Assembly (NCBI GenBank): GCA_009792885.1
Contig: WMCF01000014.1
Coordinates: forward strand, 16,867,762-16,931,761
Length of the DNA stretch: 64,000 nucleotides
Source: Eremophila alpestris peregrina
Lineage: Eukaryota > Chordata > Aves > Passeriformes > Alaudidae
Reading direction: 5' to 3'
Part shown: in pieces, positions 27,201-37,725 of the stretch
Layout of the letters: each line of letters opens with the position of its first letter
How positions within the stretch are numbered: position 1 is the stretch's first letter
Program-made: the position numbers and the translations under genes
Notes under the pieces: generated by a model
What the model was told of the DNA's origin: nothing
The model's database searches: none
Seen by the model: only the letters and a program-made list of their open reading frames with translations

Positions 27201-30090
27201 CTCACTTAACTATTTAAGTGCTTAAAGATATAATAGGCTTGACCCTCTCATTGAACTTAGGAAAAGTTGCTATACTCCAGTAATGAAACTCAGTTTATTA
27301 TCTTCATTGAGAATATTACTTTAATTTAGAAAGCTAGTTGGCTCCAGACCACCACATACATTGAAGGGGATTGAAAACACTTGTATTTGTTATTTAATAA
27401 CATTACTATATTCTCTAGTAATGCCATGAAATTAGGCAAAAACCAGAAGCAAAATGGAGAAGAAGAAATAGAAAAAGAAAGGAAGAAGAAACAAAATTAC
27501 GAACAACTAGAACTTAAAAGTGAATTGCTTATTCACACTCAGTAAGTGCGATTGTGACAATAAAGATGGTATTCTACTGACCAAATGTAGAAAATGGCAC
27601 TGAGTATGGTAAATGATGAATTACCATTCCTTTATGATCACTGGAGAGAAAGATACACTTCCAGGAAGCAATATATATCCTACAAAAGAACAGAAATAGG
27701 TCATATACAGCTTTTTCCAGTGTGTGTAACTTTGTGTCTAACTTTTGACTATTAAATACACCATATTCACCATTGTAAAATCATGTGAGAACCTAGCTGT
27801 AAAGACCAAAGTAAACAATAACATACGATTGTGACATGCCTAAGGAATGTATTATCTCTGTACTTCTGTGCAAAGTCTCAATAACAATGGTGGGGAAAGG
27901 CAGGATTTGAAACTACACATTCAGATTTTACCCTATTGACCATATTAACAAAATCTGTCTTACTTGTCTGGAAGAACTGTATAAGTTATCAAGAAAATAA
28001 GGTATAGAAACTTGGAATTTTAAGTAGTTTATTGACAAGATTTTTCCACACTCTTGTATTATGCCCTGTCTCATTTTCCTAAGAAAAACAAAGGAACTAA
28101 ATACATTATTTACACCTTTCCAGTGCAGCCAAATCTGTCATTCCAAATACAATTCAAGCATGCAGCTCACATTTGTAATCCATTCCACAGTCAAGTATTG
28201 TAAAATATATTAAAGCAAGGTGAAAAATATCTTCCCTTGAGAAAACTTCCTGTTTTAGATTTGAAAGTAATCAAGCATAATATTTATACCATGTTGAGAA
28301 TACTCTCTGAGCCCAATTGGAGTTTTGCTGTGATAAGAAAAGATTAGAATTCAGAAGATACCAAGAAAAGAGAGAAGCATTTATCTGGCTATGAAAAATG
28401 AATATAAGCTTGCATTTGAAGTTGACCAAATGTTCTAAGGAGTCTTAGTAAGATGAAAAGCAATGAAGGTATATTATCATATTAATATCTCTGTATTTCT
28501 TTTGTATGTAAGTTGTCAAGTCATCTTTTCTCTGTATTATTTGTCCTTTTTCTATAAAGGAAATTTTCTCTCTTTGGGATAAGGTGGGCAATATTTCACG
28601 GAAGGTTTAATAAGTGTGTATATCATTGTTGTGACACCAAGGTCTCTTTCCTGAGTGGCAATTAAGCAATATAGAGCTCATTGCTGGGACTATAAAAGTA
28701 GGATTATGACCCTCTTTTAGATTTATCACCATCAGATCGTACCTACCATTGCCTGGTCATTCACTATTGTCCAATAGTTCTTGATCAGTTTGTTTGACAT
28801 GTCTGAATACCTTGCATGACTTGAAAAATTTGTCACCTCACTACTTCAGAGTCTGTATGCACAGTTCAAGTATCTGGATCTCAGCAGTGATTCCTGGGGC
28901 ATACTGGGGATAAATTTTCACTTTAAACCCATATATTTTTAATATTATCCTTATTTCCTAAGTTTTCCTTTGTAATTCCAAAAAAAACCCCCAAACCCAA
29001 CAAAAACAAACAAACAAACAACAAACAAAAAACTAAACAAAAGCCAAACAACAAAACAAACAAACAAACAAACAACTCCAAAGTCTTTCTGTGGTGATTT
29101 GGCTCTTTTCCAGTGTGTTTAGAGAAGGCCCTTTTCAAAAGCTTTGGAAATCCAAGTACAAATCTTTAGCAGAGTGCTTGTACTGGATAGAAAATTATTT
29201 GTGTAACTATCAGGTCTTGTTTTCATAAGATGCAAATTAAAGGAAAGTTATTTTTTATTCTGTTATTTTGTGGAAAGAGTTTGTATAGGATCACTCAGCT
29301 TGCCTTCAAAAACTTTTTTTAGAAAGGAATTTTAAACAAAATTGCTAAATTTTAAATGAAATTAGAATGGTAACAGTGGAAATTTTGAAGAAAATGAAAC
29401 TCTTAAAGTTACTGGTTTATAAATAAACTGGAAGAGAGCAGCAAGACTGGTTATTCTGTAACTGTAGGAAAGACTGCAAATAATGCACCAGGGGGAGAAT
29501 CTTACAAATCCTGCAAACATAGGACCATTCTCTATACCAGGCCCTGGACAATACACACTTGAGGCAAACATTGTAAATGGGGAAAGCATTACTCAGGCTT
29601 TTGTTTAATAGGAAACCAAGTTTCTTTAGTGTAGTCCTCAAGGACTTACTTGTTACTTAAGCCAAGATATATGGGTATCATCCAGGTGATAAATGTGTCT
29701 GCTTGAGAGCTAAAAAAATTCTAACCAGGAACTCCTATTTCTCCATTCAGAATGACAACCTCTTGGGCAGACATTTACATGAGTCAATAATATTATAGAT
29801 TTCATTAGAAGGAAATCAAACAGTTCCTTATAGTGGGTGCTGCAGTGCTCATTTGGTTTTATTGCTGAAATAGACTGGTTTGTGGGATGCCAAATCTCAG
29901 ACCCAGACTAGGTGGCTAGAGCTTGTTTGAGCATGATGGAAGCAATAGTTTGAAGGCAGCAACAGATTGCGATCTCACAGATCAGCCATCTTATGTGGTA
30001 GTATATGCTTGCTACTTCTTACTCAGATTTATAAATCCTAAAGAATTTAAAGATTCTCAGATTCTTCTGTAGAACACAAAATTGTGAAAA
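21267..30090. other. Unique A/T-rich sequence
   Basis: 8.8 kb without a recognisable gene or transposon. A purine-rich stretch (about 27453-27495) and an AAAC tract (28979-29074) are the only compositional features that stand out. Confidence 0.55.
28979..29074. repeat. (AAAC)n-type low-complexity tract
   Basis: About 95 bases built from AAAC and CAAA units, flanked by unique DNA. The minus-strand translation gives a Leu/Phe/Val/Cys-rich artefact and no protein. Confidence 0.85.
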
Positions 30091-30197
30091 TGTGGTGCTT
30101 AGGGGCAGGATTCAGTGGTTGAACTGACAGTGTTAGATTAGTGGTTGTACTCAATCTTTAAGTCTTTTCCAACCTTAATGATGATATGATTCTGTGT
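30091..30197 (+). mobile_element. CR1 LINE 3' terminal fragment
   Basis: Roughly 105 bp of CR1 3' end on the + strand. It holds the GTGCTTAGGG...CAGTGGTTG block, then TCTTTTCCAACCTTAATGAT and a decayed ATGATTCTGTG terminus near 30197. It is only the last part of the element and is followed by a T-run. Confidence 0.75.
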
Positions 30198-32393
30198 TTC
30201 TTTTTTTTTTTCAATTTGTTACCTCAGAGTTTATACCTCTTTTATGTGGTCTACAATTAAAGATATCCTGGAATCATTTCTAGGTAGGTAGGTAGAAATT
30301 TTAAACTTTTTTACTATAAAAGTCTAAAAAGTTTACAAAATTAGAAAATTTGACCTTGTGGTTGTATTTAGGCAATACAAATATGCCTGCATCTGGCAGA
30401 AAAATCTATGGTTAAGAAGCCCACAGACTAAGTGAGAGGAGTCTAGTTGCAAAGAATTGTCTGGTTTTTGAAAGTCACCTTGTTGAATATTTTGAATCTG
30501 AAGGCATGCAGAAAGATTCCTCCAGCAAACACTTTAGCAAACACATAAGTGGTTTACAGATTAAGAAATCTTGTCAATAAGACTGATTTTCAATTGTTAT
30601 GACTTAGAATGGTGAGCCATCACTTTATATTTAAGATTTTGATAGGATTTTAAATTTTAGTGGAAAGTTCCTTGCAGTGCTACTTACTCTACTCTAAAGA
30701 GGTGACTTTTGGTAAAGCAGAATTATTGGAAAAAGGATAGAGAGAAAGATCTGAAAACTATTCTGTGGTGTAAAGAACCTCAGATGCTGTATAGCATGCA
30801 ACTAAATTGCCTCGGACTCCTCAGGACTGTCAAAGCATGAATGCTTGATGGAAGAGGTGATTTAAGTGGTGATTTTTCATAATTTCTTGTAACATTTTCC
30901 TGAAGAAAGAAGAAGCACCTGTAAAATTGCACAGGTAATATTTAAAATCATATTCCTCACATTATTTATAGGAAGAGTTTTTCTCCTTCCTATCCCAAAT
31001 GGAAATTGGACAAGGCGACAAGCATACAAATAAGTCTCCATGGATCCAATTAACTTAATGTGAATTTTTAGTCTTGTGACCTAGAACTAGAAGCAGTTCC
31101 TAGAAGAACACCACAAATATCCCCTTTTTATAAGTTAATTAAACTACCAGAAATGTTGCTATGGTCCAGGATTTCCACTATCCACAGTCAGTTGCAGCAT
31201 CCTACTGCCATCATGTGTTCAGCACTTTCAGAGCATAGTCACACAATCATTTTGAAAACAGCTGGAGTGGTTTCAGGTATTTCTGCCGTTTTATTTACTA
31301 CACTGTAAATTTTTATTTACTAGTATTATTTACTACACTGTGGCTGGAGCTTTCAGTCCCTGACAGAAAGTAGCAGAAGAGGAGAAACTGAACTTCTATC
31401 TGCAGTGTCACTGGTGTGTCTTTGTAAGCTCAAAGGATGTTATACTGCTCTGTACTACAAGTGTCTGATAAACTATGGCTCAAGCAAGCAGAAGATCAGA
31501 GCAAAGCTCTTGGCCATTTGGGAATTGTTGGTAAATGTTAAATAGAGTTGACTCTAGATTTTAGATGTTGTTCAGGAATAAGTCCTGAGGGAAACATAAC
31601 ATTCGTATCTGTAACTGGTGGCTAGTCTCCAAACACTCTAGTGTTTGAAGACATGTCTTGCACTTGGTTATTTTCGTTTTCCTCCCTCCACTCTTTTAAA
31701 AATACACCAACGTCACCTGCAGTTAAAGTAGCTCCACAAACTACTATTGAAATGGGCTGCAGCCTCATCAATCCAGAGATCCCTGTAATCAAAGATCCCA
31801 GGAGAACATTCATCACTACTTGGGTGTATGTTCATATGGAAAGACATGCACAGGAACATATTTTGAGTCTGAAAAAACTGTGTCTTCACTCTACTTTTAT
31901 ATGTTGTAAGGTTTCAGTTTGACTTTGACCATATATTTTCTTCAGGAAACAACAAGTAAAGCTGTCCTTATTTCTGCACCTTGAGCCCTTACAATCAAAA
32001 GCCATACACACTCCACCCTCTAAGCTGTGCAGCTAAGATGCTAAAAAAGAGTGACTGCTAAGGCACAGAGCAAATCCCCTGTCTAAATCTACTGTAATTT
32101 ACCTTTTCAATGCAATATTGTTCCCATCTCTATCTCTTAATGGAATAGAGCAGAAAAAGTGCTTCCTACTTTCAGACTGAAGAAGCTGTTATATTTTGGA
32201 TTGCCACTGCTTTCTACCTAGAAGAAGATCCCTGCTGTTTTGGGAGTGTACTGCTTCTGGAGCATCCTAAGGTACAAAATTCCACGTCATCCTTACACCA
32301 CAAGCACTGCAAAAATGACAAAGAAAATATCAAGAACAGAAGAATTACCAAAATTAATTTGATGCAAGTAGTTGCACACCTTGGCCACATTCC
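30198..32393. other. Unique sequence upstream of CR1
   Basis: 2.2 kb without a gene. It includes a small TAGG repeat near 30282-30296. No repeat family recognised. Confidence 0.5.
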
Positions 32394-32837
32394 TGAAATC
32401 TGACATTGTTCTACATGACATCTTGGTCTCTACACTGGAGAGACAGGGATCTGATGGATGGAACACTCATTGAGTAAGGAATTGGCTGGATGGTCACACT
32501 TCCAAGTTGTGGTCAGTGACTCAATGTCATCCAGAGGGACCTTGACAGGCTTGAGTGGTGGGTCTGTGCCAGTCTCATGAAGTTCAGCAAGGCCAAGTAT
32601 AAGGTCCTGCATCTGGGTCAGTGCAATTCCAAGCACAAATACTGGGAATATATTGAGAGAAGCCTGGAGGAGAAAGACTTCAGGGTGTTGTTTCAGCAGG
32701 AACTCAACCTGAGCCGGCAATGTGCACTGGCAGATCAGAAAGCCAAACATATTCTGGGCTGCATCAAAACCAGTATGGCCAGTGGGTTGAAGGAGATGAT
32801 TCTTCCCCTCTGGTCTGCTTTTGTGAGACCCTGTCTG
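32394..32837 (+). mobile_element. CR1 LINE, left part (ORF2 remnant)
   Basis: The longest CR1 piece in the window (with 33257-33710), oriented +. Translation of the first 130 bp recalls the CR1 reverse-transcriptase stretch around DILVSTLERQG and RNWLDG, with a stop codon inside. Near 32528 the sequence jumps to the block encoding the ORF2 region after the catalytic FADD motif, so about 180 bp including the active-site motif are missing. From about 32528 the frame reads RDLDRLEWW-like and then LMKFSKAKYKVLHLG, typical of CR1 ORF2. The segment stops at 32837, where an LTR is inserted, and resumes at 33257. It is dead as a transposon. Confidence 0.9.
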
Positions 32838-33256
32838 TGTTGCCTTGGAATGGCTGACCTGAAACAGAGACTGGACAGAACTAGAGAACAAAAAAAATAT
32901 TTATTAAAAGGCCCCCTAGGATACTCCGGGATATCCCAACCAGCCCCCGACGGCTCTACCGAAGAAACCCCCGCTCCCCCGAAAACCCCCAGCCACACCC
33001 CCTGTCCCGTTGGGTCTATTTGCATATTGGGTTTAATTGTCCAATTACAACTCTAGGCTGTGAAGTCTCATCCTTCTTGTTTTTCTTTTCAGTCTATCGT
33101 TGTTGATGCTTTTGGGCCAGAAAGTTGTCTTTGGTTTTCGGCAGGAAAGGATTTGTTTTGTCTACCTACTACCTACTAGCACTTAATATGAAGCTTAATA
33201 CTACACCCAAACAGCATGGAATCTGGAAAACATAAAAGCTAAAACTAAAGGCATCA
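32838..33256 (-). mobile_element. Solo LTR (4-bp TSD family), inserted in CR1
   Basis: A 419-bp solo LTR on the minus strand, sibling of the copy at 53000-53444. Read in its own sense it begins TGATGCCTT and ends AAGGCAACA, close to the perfect inverted ends TGATGCCTT/AAGGCATCA of the sibling. It is flanked by an exact 4-bp target duplication TCTG (32834-32837 and 33257-33260), and removing it restores a continuous CR1. An octamer (ATGCAAAT in sense, 33018-33025) and AATAAA are retained. The stretch 32921-33015 is G+C-rich, differs from the sibling and lacks its TATAAAA. A 4-bp duplication fits an ERV1-like integrase. No internal viral genes remain. Confidence 0.88.
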
Positions 33257-33710
33257 TCTGGAGTACTGTGCCCAACTCTGTGGCCCACAATATAAGAAGG
33301 ATGTGGCTCTGCTGGTGCAGGTCCAGAGGAGAGCCATGAAGAGCCATGATCAAAGGACTGGAGCACCCCTCCTGTGAAGACAGGCTGAGACATTTGGTGT
33401 TTAGCCTGGAGAAGAGAAGGCTCCACAGAAGATATCATAGTAGCCTTCAAGTACCTAAAGGGGATTTACAAGAAAGCTGGGGAGGAGCTAGGGAATTAGG
33501 TAAGATATAACACCATGATAATGGTGAGATACTGGCACCCAGGCTGCCCAGAGAAGCTGTGAATGCCCCATCCCTGAAAGTGTTCCAGGCCAGGTGGACA
33601 ATGCTTTGAACAACCTGGTGTGGTAGAAGGTGTGCCTGCCCATGGCAGGGCTTTGGAATGGAACGTTCTTTAAAATCCCTTCTAACCCAAATTATTCTAT
33701 GATTCTATGA
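33257..33710 (+). mobile_element. CR1 LINE, right part with 3' end
   Basis: Continuation of the CR1 after the LTR. It starts in the CTGGAGTACTGTG block, runs through the GAGAAGAGAAGGCTCC block (33411-33426) and the untranslated 3' region, and ends at 33710 with ATTCTATGATTCTATGA, the canonical CR1 terminus. Together with 32394-32837 it forms about 900 bp of one element, far short of a full-length CR1 (about 4.5 kb). Confidence 0.92.
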
Positions 33711-36700
33711 AATTGTATGGGAACCACAAATAACTCACGAACAGTTAAGAGTGTCCTTTAATGCCTTCAGATGATAGGCAAGCTACAGTTACTACATTGC
33801 TGAACACATATTCTAGTTATGTAAAACAAGACTATCTTTCTTCTAATGTATTAGTGCCTGAAAGTAGAGTTGTATGTTAGAAGAGAAGCAAATAAACAGT
33901 AAACAGGCAAAATCAAGGAAACATACAATTTATCTTTTCTGATGTCATAACCTAGTAATGAAAGCAAACAAATTAAAACAGTATAATTTTTTCCCCTTAA
34001 CTTCCAGGTCTGTAAACATCTCTAATCTTTTAAGTAAACAAAAAAGTAAAATAAGAGAAAACAAATACAGATTTTGAGAGGAAATGCTGTACATGTGAAG
34101 GTTTCCACTAAGTACATTTTTTATTTTCCTTCTGTTTTCTTTTAAGTAAAATACTTATGAAACAATATTAATCCAAAGCCCGTGCACTAGACAATTTGCT
34201 TTTGCATTCTTGCTGTCATTGCCAATAGTTTATTCTTTTAAGGTCTAACCTCAGGTGCCAGACTTAGCCTGTTAATGATAGGCTACTTCCTCTTGATCGA
34301 TTTCCAACAAAATCCTGCAAAATAGTTTTTGGGTTTTTTTAAGAATCAAGTTTCATTTGGAGCTTAGAGTCAAAGGAATTTGGAAAGAATGAAATTAAAA
34401 TATTTTTGTTTTCACCCAGCTCAGCATGATCCTTGTTATTTATGTAATCATTTAGAGTTTGAACCCTATATGTTTTTGTAGTGCTTACAGTTGTATAATG
34501 CTTACAGAAACTAATTGCATTTGGATTTATTTTAAACTTTTAATTTTTCACAAATGAATGTTTATTTCTAGCTTTATCCTAAAAGAAAAGTTAAAAGAAA
34601 ATGGCCTTTTTGCCATTTTCAAAGTGACTGAATCAGTGGATGAATACTTAAATTAATTTCTTAACAATGGGTTTGAGTCACTGACAATTTCATGATAAAG
34701 TGAAGTAAACAAGTGATTTGAAAATACAGAATTTTAAAAATGTTGCACAAGAATTTTTCACTACAAAGCATACTTTTAATAGAGAGTTAGACTTCTTTTT
34801 CATCCATACATAAAGACATATATGTGCAAACAAGACTGGACATGCATAGGCAGTCATGCAAAGAAAGAACTCATGGAGTCAGATACATTTTTTATTTTAG
34901 TTGCTATTAAAATATTTTCCTTTAAGCTTCACTAGCTTCCTAAGCTTCCCCTAAATTCCTTACAGTAAATTTGTTTTGTACCCTTGCAAGGAGCTTATAT
35001 ATCAATAAATGAGAATTGTCATCTTTATACAGATTTTTCTTCCCTGTCTTATTTTCATCTCAGGAGCTGCCTTTTCCAGAAATACTCCCTTATCTCAAAC
35101 TACTAATGTGGGATGAACAATTTCCAAAATTGACTCTAAATGATGAGGGGTAGAATAAGGGATATTAGGGCCAAAACCACCAAAAACCAAACCAAAACCA
35201 AACCAAAACAAAACAAAAAAGGTATTATTCCAGTAGAAGTGAGTATCTCTATCTCCATTGAGAATTATGTCCTTTAAATTAATTGAAACCATGTGAACGG
35301 CATTGAATAATAAGCTGTTCAATTTCTGATGCCTGTGGAAGACTGCATTTGGAAATGCACAGAGTATATTACATATCTTGATTATTTCCTACAAAACATG
35401 GGTGATTAAGCAACTTACAGTCCTCAGTAAAGAACTGTGGAAAAAACAAATGAGATCTGAAAGTTCTCCTCTTTCAGTTATACTTGTAGTACATGTAGTA
35501 CAACTCGAGAATAATCTGAAGAAAATATTAAAAAAAGAAGAATCAACCTTTTTTTACCCTATGATACTAAGCTTATAGCAAGAGCAGTTTAACACAAAAA
35601 TTCAGCATTATTTCTTCAATTATGGGAGTAGAGGGAATCAGTTCTAGCTCTTTTATAGCCTCTCTAAAATCAGTGAAAGTTTTGCTGATTTAAAAATTGG
35701 AATGCTCTTCTATTAACTTTTATGGTTGAGTGTTTAAAATAATGAGAGTAAATACCTATTTATGATTTAAAGATAACTAATGAACTCAAGAAAAAAGATT
35801 GATGTTAAGTATGGTCTTTTGTCAAACTAGCTATTTTACTGCACATTAATGTTGCACAGAGAATGTGACATTTAAATCTGTTTACTTAAATCAAAAGAAA
35901 GAGAAAATAAATGGTGTACCTTAGAATAAGGCACACTGCTAGCTTAAATGAAAGTATGTTTTGCAAAAGCAATAGTGGAAACTTTCAGGCAAAGTCCCTT
36001 GAATTTTCCAGTTCTTTGAATTATGGTTCACACTGGCATGAACATGTTTTTTCTGGCCCTTAACAGAATACATGCTGAGAGCAGATGCATCTTTTCTCAT
36101 ATTTAAACCTGTTAATTGTTTCCATGGATGCTGAACATTCATCTGCAACTTAACCAGGGAGTGTGATTCTCTGTATAACTTGACTACAATATTCCAGCCT
36201 TCTTCATCAACACAATTATGTCAACAACAGTCTATTACACTTTCTGGCTTCGTTCTTGAAAAGCCAAAACAAGTAACCAAAAAGCTAAATTGACATTTTT
36301 TTTAATCTTCAGGTTGTTCTGATCTTACAAAGAGCAACCATAAGCTCCAATTTCTTTCCTTTCAGAGGATTTTCCCATACTACATTCTCTATATTGTCTT
36401 TTAGTGAAATCCTCTTGTATAAGTGGTCTTCCAGTCTGGTACATATATCTCAATGACCTACTGGTTTCTTATGTGCTGTATGGTCCTCAGATTCAGATAC
36501 ATGGCAGTTTTTAAGAGTAGTTAGTTGTATGTACAGTATGTTTCTAATAGATAATTTCACAGAAACAGACATGTAATATTTAAATGGAAAAAATCAGGTG
36601 ACCGTATAAAGTTTTGGACCAGATTATAGAAGAATGGATGAAAGATCCATAGGCTTTTATATAGCCTCTGCATCTTTTAAAGTAGGTAATTCAGAAAGAA

Positions 36701-37243
36701 AGCAGAATAAATATATAAACAAGAATTATCATCTTCCTTTCCACTTCTATTGCACACACTACTCAGGCATATCTTGTTTAATATGCATATCTGAGTTTCT
36801 TCCTTTCCATAGCATAGTGAGACCATGTGTAAGAACTTCTCAGTCTAGGTGAGCTTTCACACAATTCATACTGGTTTCCTGAGTGGGTTAAAGAACAAAT
36901 AAACTATTACTCTTACCATTGCCCTGAAAAAGAACAAGCTTGGGAATTTCAGTACTACTGATGCTTTACACCCATTTGTCCAGCACTGCCGATTGGTTTC
37001 GCAGTAGATCATGATGTTCCTGAAATTGTGTGAAAGCATCTCTTTACTCAGACTTCACCAACTGACCTTCGAATTCAAAAGAGCCTGGTTAAACCATTAT
37101 TATAAAATGAAGAAATGAATTTTCAAATTTTCAATTCAAGAAATGTATGGGAAAAATCATCAAGAAAACAATCCCAAAATGCTAGAGTTACACTGACATA
37201 CACACCAAGAGAAAAAAATATGCTACAACTAATAAGAATTCAT
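33711..37243. other. Unique A/T-rich sequence
   Basis: 3.5 kb without recognisable gene or transposon. The AACCA-type tract at 35168-35220 is the only simple repeat of note. Confidence 0.5.
35168..35220. repeat. A/C-rich (AACCA)n-like tract
   Basis: About 50 bases of irregular AACCAA and AAAAC units. Low complexity only. Confidence 0.75.
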
Positions 37244-37355
37244 TGAAAACATTTTCTGAAATCAGATAGGCAGAAAAAGAAACAAAACCGAAACAACTCA
37301 GCAGCAAAACAAAACCCAAAAATCCTAGAAACGACAATGACTTCAGGGAGCAAAG
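37244..37355. repeat. Direct duplication, copy 1
   Basis: 112 bp that recur in the same orientation and at the same length at 38659-38770, with about 10 mismatches by eye (roughly 91% identity) and no gaps. The core is ATCAGATAGGCAGAAAAAG followed by an A/C-rich part. Outside these limits the flanks do not match. It could be a local segmental copy or two insertions of an unrecognised short repeat. Confidence 0.85.
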
Positions 37356-37604
37356 GACATTACCTGGCTCTATGCCACTGGCAATTCTGTGCTTTTCAAA
37401 CATTACTTGCAGCATGCTCTACAGATTAATTATATATTATTTTCATTCTCTTTGGGCTGGAATTTTATTCCAAAAATAACAGTTCAGATCATATTAATTC
37501 CTGCTTTGAGTACCTGGAAAAATAGTCCTGAAAAATGAGACAAGTTTTATGATCTTTGAGCATTTGTGATACAGAAAATTAAGGAGGGCAATATATGAGT
37601 TATT

Positions 37605-37725
37605 GCTTTGCCTTGCCTTGTGTTGCCTTGCCTTGCCTTGCCTTGCCTTGCCTCGCCTTGCCTTGCCTCGCCTCGCCTCGCCTCGCCTCACCTCGCCTTG
37701 CCGTGCCATGCCCTGCCCTGCCTTT
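37605..37725. repeat. (CCTTG)n / (CCTCG)n pentanucleotide array
   Basis: About 120 bases of pentamer repeats. The left half is mostly CCTTG, the centre mixes in CCTCG, and the right end degrades to CCGTG, CCATG and CCCTG. The opposing frames here encode only Arg/Lys/Ala- or Leu/Pro/Cys-type repeats and are not genes. The CpG-containing variant makes the array a local CpG cluster. Confidence 0.95.

Noticed and set aside
28923..29138. Hydrophobic Leu/Phe/Val-rich minus-strand peptide resembling a membrane protein
   Set aside because: Produced by the AAAC tract read in reverse.
32430..32891. 153-codon minus-strand frame
   Set aside because: Antisense to the CR1 ORF2 remnant.
32577..33056. 159-codon + strand open frame
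   Set aside because: Its first half is CR1 ORF2 remnant and its second half runs into the antisense LTR inserted at 32838; an accidental fusion, not a gene.
37605..37725. CRISPR-like or tandem regulatory array
   Set aside because: Units are 5 bp without spacers; a plain microsatellite in a vertebrate genome.
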